DNA of 34,205 nucleotides. Source: Mariprofundaceae bacterium (GTDB lineage Bacteria > Pseudomonadota > Zetaproteobacteria > Mariprofundales > Mariprofundaceae). A model generated the notes under the pieces. That model was not told where the DNA came from, searched no databases, and saw nothing but the letters and a program-made list of their open reading frames with translations. Below are positions 1-7,575 of this stretch, piece by piece; positions within the stretch are counted from its first letter, which is position 1, and every line of letters starts with the position of its first letter. The translations under genes were made by a program, and so were the position numbers. The stretch covers positions 1-34,205 of the forward strand of contig JAUZQM010000071.1 of assembly GCA_030950985.1 (NCBI GenBank). The letters run 5' to 3'.

Positions 1-73
1 CCCCCTTGCCCGGGCTCCTTCCCCGCCCCCCTTCGCCATCCCGGGCCCCCCCACCCCCCCCACTTCCAAAGTA
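1..73. repeat. Contig-edge repeat fragment with C-rich, probably unreliable bases
   Basis: Bases 1-60 are overwhelmingly C with long C runs, unlike the AT-rich rest of the window. Bases 61-73 (CACTTCCAAAGTA) match, in inverted orientation, the outer edge of the palindromic repeat at 33042-33172 and 34091-34205. The C-rich part still keeps traces such as GGCT and CCGC at positions where a hairpin arm would lie. I infer a corrupted or low-quality copy of the repeat at the end of a contig, not real coding or regulatory DNA. The alternative is a genuine C-rich sequence joined to the repeat edge. Confidence 0.5.
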
Positions 74-119
74 TAAGATGACGATATTTTCATACTTGAA
101 AACTACTATCGATGATGAT

Positions 120-248
120 TCAACCATTCGAAAACGTCTTCATTTTGTCATAAATCTGATCACGCACACGGCGAAACTCATCCATAATTTGCGCTTCACT
201 ACCTGTTGCCTTGGCTGGATCGTCAAAGGGCCAATGTTGTTTCTCACA
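120..248 (-). pseudogene. 3' relic of thioredoxin-type arsenate reductase (LMW-PTP family)
   Basis: Reading the minus strand from about 248 down to a TGA at 120-122 gives 42 residues that include HWPFDDPAKATGSEAQ followed by FRRVRDQIYDKM. This is the characteristic C-terminal end of low-molecular-weight-phosphatase-like arsenate reductases (ArsC). The catalytic N-terminal CX5R region and about two thirds of the protein are missing. The frame stays open only to a stop at 291-293, and the DNA beyond is dusB on the opposite strand. I therefore read this as a decayed remnant, not a gene. The family assignment rests on remembered motif similarity. The rest of 1-327 holds the repeat edge and the dusB ribosome binding site. 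Confidence 0.6.
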
Positions 249-315
249 ACTGACCCTATTTTTGTGACCGTTCGACAAAGCGATGATATTTTATATCATT
301 GCCTCTTTTTTAGGC

Positions 316-320
316 AGAGG
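316..320 (+). promoter_or_regulatory. Shine-Dalgarno site that decides the dusB start
   Basis: AGAGG lies 7 bases upstream of the TTG at 328. The alternative in-frame ATG at 283 has no comparable site and would add 15 residues not seen at the start of DusB proteins. This supports a TTG start at 328. Confidence 0.55.
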
Positions 321-327
321 TTTCATT

Positions 328-1338
328 TTGGCACACGCAGTTCTTTCTGGTTTTCAATTGGGCACACATCATATTACATCACCTGTGGTTTTAGCACCGA
401 TGGCGGGCATTACAGATTTACCATTTCGACGTATTTGTCGGCGTTACGGCATTGGTTTAACAGTCACGGAAATGATTGCATCTCGGGCTGTGGAGCAAGG
501 GCGCGAACGCACGGAACGTATGGCGGAATTGGATGATGATGAATCACCAGTATCCATTCAAATTGCAGGTTCAGATTCTAAATTTGTCGTCGATGCGGCG
601 CATTGGGCGGTATCGCGTGGTGCGGATTTTGTGGATATTAACATGGGTTGCCCCGTGAAAAAAATATGCAAGCAAGTGGCTGGCTCGGCGATGTTAAAAG
701 ATGAAGCTTTGGTAGCACGCACCATTCGGGCAGTCGTGGAAGCCATTGATATTCCTGTCACTCTGAAAATCCGAACGGGTTGGGATGAGCCGAGTAAAAA
801 TGTCGCACGCATTGCCAAAATTGCCGAAGATGAAGGCATTCAAATGTTGACCGTGCATGGGCGAACACGCTCGCAAATGTTCAATGGTCATGCGAATTGG
901 GAAGATATTGCTTTGGCCAAAGATGCTGTATCGATTCCAGTGATTGGTAATGGTGATGTGGTCAATGGCGAAAGTGCCTTGGAAATGCTGAGAATTTCAG
1001 GCGCAGACGGTGTGATGATTGGGCGAGCAGTGCAGGGAAATCCTTGGGTATTGCAAGAAGTACATGCTGCCATTATGGGTTTAGATAAACCTGCAAAACC
1101 AAGCGCTCAAGAGCGTTGGGATGTGGTTTTGGAGCATATGCAACATTTGGCATCGCATCATGGTGTGAAATTTGCATCCAAAGTGGCACGCAAACATGTG
1201 GCTTGGTATAGCAAAGGCTTTCGTGATTCCGCAGATTTTCGGGGCTATTTTCAACGTTTGGATGATTGGCAGCAGCAATTGGATGTGGCAGAAGCCTATT
1301 TTTTATCGTTAGACACAGAAGTGATGGCATCGCTTTGA
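328..1338 (+). CDS. dusB: tRNA-dihydrouridine synthase B (NifR3/DusB)
   Basis: This FMN- and NADPH-dependent enzyme reduces specific uridines to dihydrouridine in the tRNA D-loop. The 336-residue product has the DusB-type N-terminal motif APMAGITDLPFR (about residues 23-34), the NMGCP motif with the catalytic Cys at about 108, LKIRTGWD, TVHGRTR, and the FMN phosphate-binding GADGVMIGRAVQGNPW region. Length is close to the family norm of about 320-340. The TTG start is chosen because AGAGG sits 7 bases upstream and the reading begins just before the conserved barrel. It is followed by ntrB-ntrC, the classic nifR3-ntrB-ntrC arrangement known from alphaproteobacteria. Its stop overlaps the proposed TTG start of the kinase. 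Confidence 0.93.
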   Translation: MAHAVLSGFQLGTHHITSPVVLAPMAGITDLPFRRICRRYGIGLTVTEMIASRAVEQGRERTERMAELDDDESPVSIQIAGSDSKFVVDAAHWAVSRGADFVDINMGCPVKKICKQVAGSAMLKDEALVARTIRAVVEAIDIPVTLKIRTGWDEPSKNVARIAKIAEDEGIQMLTVHGRTRSQMFNGHANWEDIALAKDAVSIPVIGNGDVVNGESALEMLRISGADGVMIGRAVQGNPWVLQEVHAAIMGLDKPAKPSAQERWDVVLEHMQHLASHHGVKFASKVARKHVAWYSKGFRDSADFRGYFQRLDDWQQQLDVAEAYFLSLDTEVMASL

Positions 1339-2390
1339 TAGCATTTAATGAAAGACAGCAAGATATAAGTTTTCCACTGTTGGGCATGATGCCTGTTGCC
1401 GTGATTTTGTTGGATAAAGCAGGACATATCACACATGCCAATGAATTAGCACAAAGTTATTTAGGCACCTCCTTGAGACGCTTATCGGGTCTACATTTAT
1501 CTCGATTTATACAACCATCTTCTGAAGTTGAAAGCATGTTAAGCCGGGCATTATTGGGTGAAACAGTGGCCGATGATGGTTTTTGTGGGCGTGATAATCA
1601 TATACCTTATTCCTTACATTTTTCATGTCGGCACGATGAAGCGGGTGTGGTCATTGCCTTGATTCCTGAAGCCAATCGTTCAGAAGTGGAAGAACATGCT
1701 CACCGTCATGAAATGGCAGAGGCAGTGGCGCGTATTGCTTTGGAAATGGCGCATGAAGTGAAAAATCCTTTGGCATCGTTGCGTGGTGCAGCGCAATTAT
1801 TGCATGAACAAAGCGAGGGTGACGCCAAAGAAATCAGCCAACATATTATGGATGAAGTGGATCGTATTCGTCAGCGGATTGATCTTTTTTTGCAAGTCGG
1901 ACCGCATGCCAATATTGCGAAATCAACGGTGAATATTCATGCCATGATTGATGATGTTTGTGCGAATGCGGAAGACGTGTGTGTGCAACGTGTTTTTGAT
2001 CCCAGTGTGCCTGATATGTTGTTGCATAAGGAACGTTTTCGCCAAGCGATTGAAAATTTATGGCAAAATGCCTTGGAAGCAGGAGCGGATCGGATTGTTT
2101 GGGAAACCCGTGTTGCTCCTTTGGTGGCACTAAGAGGTCATCATGGCACGGTGTTGGAATTGTGTATCCGCAGCAATGGCAAATCGATTCCAGAAAATTT
2201 AAAAGACCGTTTATTTGAACCGTATGTTTCAGGTAAAGCGCGTGGAAGTGGCTTGGGTTTGGCGATTGTTCAACGTGTCATGCAAGAACATGGTGGTCGA
2301 ATCAGTATAAAATCACGCCGTGGTGAAACATGCTTTGTGATGCATTTACCCGTTTACAAAGGCAATCAGGAGCATGTATGTACGCATTGA
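1335..2390 (+). CDS. ntrB: NtrB-type sensor histidine kinase
   Basis: This is a likely nitrogen-regulation kinase/phosphatase that controls the NtrC partner encoded directly downstream. With a TTG start at 1335 (coupled to the dusB stop) the product is 351 residues, close to E. coli NtrB (349). An ATG at 1386 is the alternative and would cut into the PAS domain. No membrane segment is seen, so it is cytoplasmic. Order: PAS-like domain (about 15-110), H-box EMAHEVKNPLASLRG with His140, N-box ENLWQNALEAG with Asn245, and the G2 region GSGLGLAIV (about 304-312). Odd: the G1 box, normally DNGPGIP, reads SNGKSIP (280-286), so the adenine-contacting Asp and the second Gly are absent. Phosphotransfer may be altered. 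The identity call rests on domain order, FEPYVSGK, and the dusB/ntrC context. Confidence 0.85.
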   Translation: MIAFNERQQDISFPLLGMMPVAVILLDKAGHITHANELAQSYLGTSLRRLSGLHLSRFIQPSSEVESMLSRALLGETVADDGFCGRDNHIPYSLHFSCRHDEAGVVIALIPEANRSEVEEHAHRHEMAEAVARIALEMAHEVKNPLASLRGAAQLLHEQSEGDAKEISQHIMDEVDRIRQRIDLFLQVGPHANIAKSTVNIHAMIDDVCANAEDVCVQRVFDPSVPDMLLHKERFRQAIENLWQNALEAGADRIVWETRVAPLVALRGHHGTVLELCIRSNGKSIPENLKDRLFEPYVSGKARGSGLGLAIVQRVMQEHGGRISIKSRRGETCFVMHLPVYKGNQEHVCTH

Positions 2391-3802
2391 TTGTCGATGA
2401 TGACGCGGGTATTCGTTGGATTTTATCGCGTGTCTTAAAAGAAGAAGGTTTTGATGTACTTGAAGCTGGAACCTTAGCCGATGCCAAAGCCTTGCAATCG
2501 CCAGCCATCGACTTGGTTTTTTTGGATGTTTTTTTACCCGATGGCAATGGTATTCAGGCATTATCTTCAGGGATGTTTACAGCGCCTGTGATTATGTTGA
2601 CAGCGGAAACAACCTTTGGACATGCAGCGGAAGCCTATCGAGAAGGGGCGATGGAATACCTTCCGAAACCGTTTGATTTGGATGAAGTGCGGCGTTTGGC
2701 GCAACGGGTGTTAGGCAGCAGTAAAAAACCTAAAAAAGAAGCTGAAAAGAAGAAAAAAACCGCTAAAAAAGAAAAAAAGAACATTATTATCGGGCGAAGC
2801 CCTGCCATGCAGGTGTTGTTTCGGACATTGGGGCGTGTTGCTCCTTCTGATTTAACGGTGCTGATTACAGGTGAATCAGGCACAGGCAAAGAATTGGTGG
2901 CGCAGGAACTGCATCGTTTAAGCCATCGTAAAAAAGAGCCATTTATCGCCATCAATACAGCAGCCATTCCAGCCGAACTATTGGAATCAGAGCTGTTTGG
3001 TCATGAAAAAGGGGCGTTTACAGGTGCGGATAAACAGCGATCTGGGCGTTTTGAAGATGCCGATGGTGGCACACTTTTTTTAGATGAAATTGGTGATATG
3101 CCGATGGTGTTACAGTCGAAAATGTTGCGTGTTTTAGAAATGGGCATGGTGCAACGCATTGGTGGCAATGAAGAAAAGAAGGTCAATGTGCGTGTATTGG
3201 CGGCAACCCATCAAAATTTACAGCGCAAAATTCATGATGGTCAGTTTCGTGAAGATTTATATTACCGTCTCAATGTCATCCCTGTGCATATTCCGCCTTT
3301 GCGAGAACGGCGTGATGATATTCCAGAATTGGCAGCGACATTATTGCAACAAGCTGCGGATGAATTGAGTATGACAGCACCTATTTTATTGGATCACTCC
3401 ATTGATTTACTGAAACGCTATGATTGGTATGGGAATGTTCGAGAACTTAAAAATGTGATGCGGCGTTTGGCGGTGTTGACACCCGGTGCAAGTATTACGG
3501 TATCGGATGTGGCACTGGCATTGGGTCATGATGGTGGACAACAAGCGTTGGGTGGCTTGGAATCCTTAGATGAAGCAGTCACACGTTGTTTGCGAGCTTA
3601 TATGGATAAATTGGGTTATGCAGAGGCAACAGGTTTGCATCATCATCTTTTATCGATGGTTGAGCCTGCGTTATTGAATTTGGTGCTTGAAAAATGTCGA
3701 GGGAATCAGCTCAAGGCATCCGATATGTTGGGTTTAAATCGTAATACTGTACGCAAATTGATTCGCCAATATGACATTGATCCAGCGGCATTTAAGGAAT
3801 AA
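2378..3802 (+). CDS. ntrC: NtrC-type sigma54-dependent response regulator
   Basis: This transcription activator drives sigma54 promoters, presumably nitrogen-assimilation genes, after phosphorylation by NtrB. It has 474 residues. The receiver domain (1-110) has phospho-acceptor Asp50 and Lys96. The AAA+ domain has Walker A GESGTGKE (164-171), the sigma54-contact loop GAFTGA (211-216) and the Walker B region TLFLDEIGDM. A C-terminal Fis-type helix-turn-helix includes GNQLKASDMLGLNRNTVRK. The ATG at 2378 is preceded by AGGAGC and overlaps the ntrB stop by 13 bases, so translation is probably coupled. The linker between receiver and AAA+ (about 115-133) is almost solid lysine, which is unusual. 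The C-terminal domain, including a long region before the Fis helix, resembles NtrC more than other activators. Confidence 0.9.
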   Translation: MYALIVDDDAGIRWILSRVLKEEGFDVLEAGTLADAKALQSPAIDLVFLDVFLPDGNGIQALSSGMFTAPVIMLTAETTFGHAAEAYREGAMEYLPKPFDLDEVRRLAQRVLGSSKKPKKEAEKKKKTAKKEKKNIIIGRSPAMQVLFRTLGRVAPSDLTVLITGESGTGKELVAQELHRLSHRKKEPFIAINTAAIPAELLESELFGHEKGAFTGADKQRSGRFEDADGGTLFLDEIGDMPMVLQSKMLRVLEMGMVQRIGGNEEKKVNVRVLAATHQNLQRKIHDGQFREDLYYRLNVIPVHIPPLRERRDDIPELAATLLQQAADELSMTAPILLDHSIDLLKRYDWYGNVRELKNVMRRLAVLTPGASITVSDVALALGHDGGQQALGGLESLDEAVTRCLRAYMDKLGYAEATGLHHHLLSMVEPALLNLVLEKCRGNQLKASDMLGLNRNTVRKLIRQYDIDPAAFKE

Positions 3803-3839
3803 TGGATGGATGCTTGGGTGATTTTTTGGTGGTAAGCGT

Positions 3840-4274
3840 TTATCTAGGAATGCCTTGGCGAGCGAGTTCATCGGCTTTTTCGTTGCCTTCGTTGCCTGAG
3901 TGACCTTTCACCCATTGCCAGTTCACGGTATGCGTTTGATTGAGTGCATCCAATGCTTCCCATAAATCTTGGCTCACCACTGGTTTTTTAGCCGAATTTT
4001 TCCAGCCACGTTTTTTCCACCCCACAATCCATTGGGTGATGCCTTGAATGACATATTTAGAATCCGAATAAATGGTGATATGGGAAGGCTTTTTGAGTGC
4101 TTTTAAGGCTTCAATGGCAGCTTGTAATTCCATACGCTGGTTGGTGGTGTTTTTTTCACCACCGCAAAGTTCTTTTTCATGCTCGCCATAGCGTAACCAT
4201 ACACCCCAACCACCCGGGCCAGGGTTTCCAGAGCAAGCGCCATCGGTGTACGCAATGAGTTTGGGCGTATTCAA
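3840..4274 (-). CDS. rnhA: Ribonuclease HI
   Basis: This enzyme cleaves the RNA strand of RNA:DNA hybrids, removing primers and R-loops. The 144-residue product has [16 protein letters not shown] at the N-terminus, and the acidic active site is complete: Asp11, Glu49, Asp71 and Asp135, with His125 in [18 protein letters not shown]. These match E. coli D10, E48, D70, H124 and D134 one position later. The start is a TTG at 4274-4272, one base after the ubiB stop and preceded by GGAAG. Upstream starts would lie inside ubiB and add an unrelated leader. It is last in the ubiE-ubiJ-ubiB-rnhA run and converges with ntrC across 37 bases, where I see no clear terminator hairpin. It lacks the short C-terminal tail of the E. 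coli protein. Confidence 0.95.
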   Translation of the reverse strand: MNTPKLIAYTDGACSGNPGPGGWGVWLRYGEHEKELCGGEKNTTNQRMELQAAIEALKALKKPSHITIYSDSKYVIQGITQWIVGWKKRGWKNSAKKPVVSQDLWEALDALNQTHTVNWQWVKGHSGNEGNEKADELARQGIPR

Positions 4275-4275
4275 C

Positions 4276-5880
4276 TTATGACTTCCGTTGCACAAGCATG
4301 ATCGTGCCAAAAACCAATAAGCTACTACCTAAAATCATATGCCAATGGGGAATATGCAAGGTTTGCCCCAATAACATGGCAATGCCTGCTGCACTTAAAA
4401 GAACCCCCATGATAGTCGGAATGAAGGATGATTTGGGTGGTTCCATCAATTTACTTTGTTTCACATGTTCAATCATGGTGTCGATGCGAGTGGGCAATGT
4501 CATCCAATCATATAACTGTGTTTTAACATCCTCCGCTATATGTTCGATGTGGGCTTTAGGCCCCATGTGTTTCATCATCCAGTTACTCACCAATGGTTTA
4601 GCAAGTTCCCAGATGTTGACATCATCGGCAAGTTCTCTGGCAACACCTTCAATGACCACCATCGTTTTTTGTAACAATAGCAATTCAGGTTGCGTTTCCA
4701 TTTGAAAACGTTCGGTGACTGCAAACATGGAAAGCAAGAGTTCAGCAATGGAAATATCAGCCAAAGGTCGGTTAAAAATAGGCACGGCGACTTCGCGTAA
4801 AGCATCTTCAAACGCCGATATATTGGTATCACGCGGGACATAACCTGCTTCCACATGAACAATCGCAGCTTGATGATAATCCTCACGTAAAAAGGCTAAC
4901 AACATATCCGCAAGATAGCGGCGAGGTCGAATATCTAAACGCCCAACAATGCCGAAATCAAGCAGTACAATATCACCATTTTCAGCTACAAAAATATTAC
5001 CAGGGTGCATGTCCGCATGAAAATAACCATCCACAAATACCATGTGAAAAAATAAGGTCGTCGCACGCTCGCAAATTTTAAGTGGATCAAGACCTGCGGA
5101 CAAAATGGCGGCACGTTCATCAATAGGAAAGCCCATGATACGTTCGGTGGTAAGGACTTCTGCATGCGTATAATCCCAAATAACATGGGGTACACGAATG
5201 CCCTCTAACGTTTTGAAATTTTCTTCAAAACGGCTCGCATGGGCAGCTTCGGCACGTAAATTGAGTTCGCCACGAATGCTTGTGGCAAATTCTTCGACCA
5301 CACATTTAGCTTTAAGCCGTTGATATTCGGGAAAATAACGTTCAAACATGCCTGCCAGTAAGCGAAGAATGGCTAAATCAGCTTCAATGGTTTTGTGAAT
5401 ATGTGGGCGGCGGACTTTGACGGCAACTTGTTGTCCACCTGCTAACGTGGCAAAGTGAACTTGAGCAATCGAGGCGGCGGCAATTGGGGTTTCATCAAAG
5501 GATTGATAAAGACCGCCTTCCCCCGTTAACGGTTTCTTAAACGTGCGTTCGATGACCTCTTGTACATGCTCAAAAGGGGCGGGTGGCACATGATCTTGCA
5601 GCTTCTTTAATTCAAGTGCGACTTCAAGCGGTAATAAATCCACACGCGTGGAGAGCATTTGCCCAAATTTAATGAAGGTTGGTCCTAATTTCTCAAGCGC
5701 TTCACGAATGTGACTGCCTAAATCATGTGGTAGCGTGTCATCACGAAAAAGTTGAATGAACCAAGCATAAGGGCGCAATAAACGCATACGCATAGCCAGC
5801 GCTGCCATGCCATGTGAGGTTAAAATATAGCCAATGCGTAAAAGTCGAAGGTTGCGCTGAATATTGCCTGATAATTTCAT
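4276..5880 (-). CDS. ubiB: UbiB atypical kinase-like ubiquinone biosynthesis protein
   Basis: This ABC1/ADCK-family protein is required for ubiquinone biosynthesis and is thought to use ATPase activity to handle lipid intermediates at the membrane. The 534-residue product has the family KxGQ motif KFGQ (71-74), an Ala-rich loop AAASIAQVH (134-142) in place of a glycine loop, Lys155 in [13 protein letters not shown] (289-296, catalytic-loop Asp290) and the metal-binding DFG (308-310). Two C-terminal hydrophobic segments (about 487-507 and 511-529) would anchor it to the inner membrane, as in other UbiB proteins. Its ATG overlaps the ubiJ stop by 4 bases (ATGA), indicating coupling. Length is close to E. 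coli UbiB (546). Confidence 0.94.
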   Translation of the reverse strand: MKLSGNIQRNLRLLRIGYILTSHGMAALAMRMRLLRPYAWFIQLFRDDTLPHDLGSHIREALEKLGPTFIKFGQMLSTRVDLLPLEVALELKKLQDHVPPAPFEHVQEVIERTFKKPLTGEGGLYQSFDETPIAAASIAQVHFATLAGGQQVAVKVRRPHIHKTIEADLAILRLLAGMFERYFPEYQRLKAKCVVEEFATSIRGELNLRAEAAHASRFEENFKTLEGIRVPHVIWDYTHAEVLTTERIMGFPIDERAAILSAGLDPLKICERATTLFFHMVFVDGYFHADMHPGNIFVAENGDIVLLDFGIVGRLDIRPRRYLADMLLAFLREDYHQAAIVHVEAGYVPRDTNISAFEDALREVAVPIFNRPLADISIAELLLSMFAVTERFQMETQPELLLLQKTMVVIEGVARELADDVNIWELAKPLVSNWMMKHMGPKAHIEHIAEDVKTQLYDWMTLPTRIDTMIEHVKQSKLMEPPKSSFIPTIMGVLLSAAGIAMLLGQTLHIPHWHMILGSSLLVFGTIMLVQRKS

Positions 5881-6536
5881 GTACTTTTAGCGCTTTGAAG
5901 GTGTTCGACGCGATGTTCTAAGCGTGTCATTTTTGTTTTAATGCGATTGTTTTGATGTGCCAATTGTTCAACACCCGCTTGCCACGTTTGTAAGCGTTGC
6001 TGGTTCGGGTTTTTGATGCGATCAAGATAGTGTTGCAAGCTTTCCTTTGATGCTGAAGAAATTTTTTGCTCTGCTTTCACCAATGCATAGGCAGCTTTGG
6101 CAACACGTGTGCCGAAAAAATCACCAAAAGATGAACGTAATTCATCTTCCCAATTCAAATCGGCAGCAGCCAGTAATTTTTTGAAACGAAGCATGGCTTC
6201 AGAATCTCCAGATAATTGAAGGACTTGTTGAAATACAAGCTCGTCAGGATCTTCGTGGGCAAAACACATGCGAGAAAAACCTGAGGTGCTGGCGGTAATT
6301 TTTACGGCAACATCACCTGTGTGCATGGGGTGAACCCATGTTTTCCCTGCTTTAAAACCGAGGTAAAAAGTGCTTGATAAATCACTCACATGAATGCGAA
6401 ACACCATTTGATTTAAGCCATCTAAATGCTCTTTCAATGATGTTTCACGTGAAAATGCCAAATCCAGAACTGTGGATATAACAACACATTGAACGGGTAA
6501 AGGAATGAGGCGTAAAGGTAAAAACATCACACTCAT
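5877..6536 (-). CDS. ubiJ: UbiJ, SCP2-domain ubiquinone biosynthesis accessory factor
   Basis: UbiJ is a lipid-binding scaffold of the soluble ubiquinone-modifying complex, needed for aerobic ubiquinone synthesis. The 219-residue product begins with the family-type stretch leading into an SCP2-like fold (about 14-120, including VFRIHVSDLSSTFYLGF). A helical linker follows, and then a C-terminal coiled-coil-like tail rich in Lys, Arg, Glu and Gln (about 185-215). Sequence conservation in this family is low, so the identity depends strongly on its place between ubiE and ubiB, where ubiJ is normally found. It overlaps both neighbours by 4 bases, so the three are probably translated from one message. 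Length is close to the usual 200-odd residues. Confidence 0.85.
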   Translation of the reverse strand: MSVMFLPLRLIPLPVQCVVISTVLDLAFSRETSLKEHLDGLNQMVFRIHVSDLSSTFYLGFKAGKTWVHPMHTGDVAVKITASTSGFSRMCFAHEDPDELVFQQVLQLSGDSEAMLRFKKLLAAADLNWEDELRSSFGDFFGTRVAKAAYALVKAEQKISSASKESLQHYLDRIKNPNQQRLQTWQAGVEQLAHQNNRIKTKMTRLEHRVEHLQSAKST

Positions 6537-7291
6537 AATTTATAACCTCGATGTAGGGCAACAATACCGCCTGTCATATTTTCATAGCGTAACAAATCAA
6601 AACCTGCGTTTTGAATCATGCGTTCAAAACGGTGTTGATCGGGAAAACGTCGAATAGATTCGACTAAATATTGATAGGAATCACGATCACCTGTAATCCA
6701 TTGACCCATAGAGGGAATGACATTGAATGAATACGTATCATAGATGACATCCAATAATGGCAGCACAGGTTTTGAAAATTCTAGGCACATAAACTGCCCC
6801 CCTGGTTTCAAAACTCTATAAAATTCAGCTAAACCAGCATCAATATCAACAAAATTTCGAATGCCAAAAGCAATGGTGACGGAATCAAAACTGTTATCTG
6901 CAAAAGGCAGCTGTGTTCCATCGGATTGAATACAATCAGCGGTTCCCGGTAAATAGCCTGCATCGATAATACGTCTTGCGCCTTCGTCTAACATGGGGCC
7001 ATTTAAATCGGTTAAAATGACGCGTCCAGTACCGCTTGATTGGACATTCATTTTTTTAAGCAGACCGATGGCAACATCACCTGAGCCAGCAGCAACATCG
7101 AGTGCGATGCCATCGGGACGCAGAGATGAGCGTGAAAACATGTGGTATTTCCATAATCGATGCATACCAAAGCTCATGGCGTCATTCATGATGTCGTATT
7201 TGCTGGCGACGGATGAAAAAACGCCCATCACCTTGTCAGCTTTTTCATGGGTGGAGATGGTTTCATAACCAAAATGTGTGTGTTGATTCAT
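6533..7291 (-). CDS. ubiE: UbiE/MenG C-methyltransferase
   Basis: This SAM-dependent methyltransferase C-methylates demethylated quinone precursors in ubiquinone (and, where present, menaquinone) synthesis. The 252-residue product carries VFSSVASKYDIMNDAMSFG (24-42, family signature region), SAM motif I LDVAAGSGD (64-72), the acidic SAM-ribose site DLNGPML, SVTIAFGIRNFVD, and FYRVLKPGGQFMCLEFSKP. It is the first gene of the minus-strand quinone operon and diverges from nrdJ across 284 bases, so the promoter should lie in 7292-7575. No menaquinone genes are seen here. The match in length and motifs to E. coli UbiE (251) is strong. Confidence 0.96.
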   Translation of the reverse strand: MNQHTHFGYETISTHEKADKVMGVFSSVASKYDIMNDAMSFGMHRLWKYHMFSRSSLRPDGIALDVAAGSGDVAIGLLKKMNVQSSGTGRVILTDLNGPMLDEGARRIIDAGYLPGTADCIQSDGTQLPFADNSFDSVTIAFGIRNFVDIDAGLAEFYRVLKPGGQFMCLEFSKPVLPLLDVIYDTYSFNVIPSMGQWITGDRDSYQYLVESIRRFPDQHRFERMIQNAGFDLLRYENMTGGIVALHRGYKL

Positions 7292-7575
7292 GTTTGGAAT
7301 GTTAGCAATTTAGTCAGATAAGCTCCAGTGTAACGTGTAATTGTATTGAAATATTGGCAGGAAATGGCAATGAAACGATTTGATGTGAAGTGTTAAAAAC
7401 CTGTGGATAATGTATATCGAAATCAGGCAGGAAAAAAGTGTATCATAAGACTATATTGTGGTGGTTAAATCTTGCTTGGCTGCTACCCTGCGCCGCCCTT
7501 TTAATTGGGTTTTTCTGTGGATGATAGTTGTTGTAAATGCATACAATTTCTTCCTCAATGTATGGAGATAACATC
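7292..7575. other. Divergent intergenic region between ubiE and nrdJ
   Basis: These 284 bases must hold the promoters of the ubiE operon (leftward) and the nrdJ genes (rightward). I see no RNA gene, no cobalamin-riboswitch B12 box, and no promoter hexamer pair good enough to name. An inverted repeat, TTGTA-N6-TACAA, lies at 7531-7546. A stretch around 7449-7461 (CTATATTGTGG) loosely resembles half of an NrdR box. GGAG at 7564-7567 is the nrdJ ribosome binding site. Confidence 0.5.
7531..7546. promoter_or_regulatory. Inverted repeat upstream of nrdJ, possible operator
   Basis: TTGTAAATGCATACAA has perfect 5-base inverted ends with a 6-base spacer, 29 bases before the nrdJ ATG. It could be an operator or a small leader structure. 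Such short repeats also arise by chance, so confidence is low. Confidence 0.2.

Noticed and set aside
6-536. Open frame on + strand starting in the C-rich edge
   Set aside because: It is Pro-rich at the unreliable C-rich start, then runs through the ArsC relic on the opposite strand and into dusB in another frame.
4298-4705. 135-residue frame on + strand inside ubiB
   Set aside because: It is antisense to a well-conserved ubiB and has no family motifs.
7445-7465. Possible NrdR box (GACTATATTGTGG)
   Set aside because: Only one half resembles the NrdR consensus; the other half matches about 4 of 8 positions and there is no second box.
7292-7575. Cobalamin riboswitch before nrdJ
   Set aside because: I could not find the conserved B12-box core or a plausible multi-stem fold; a covariance search would be decisive.
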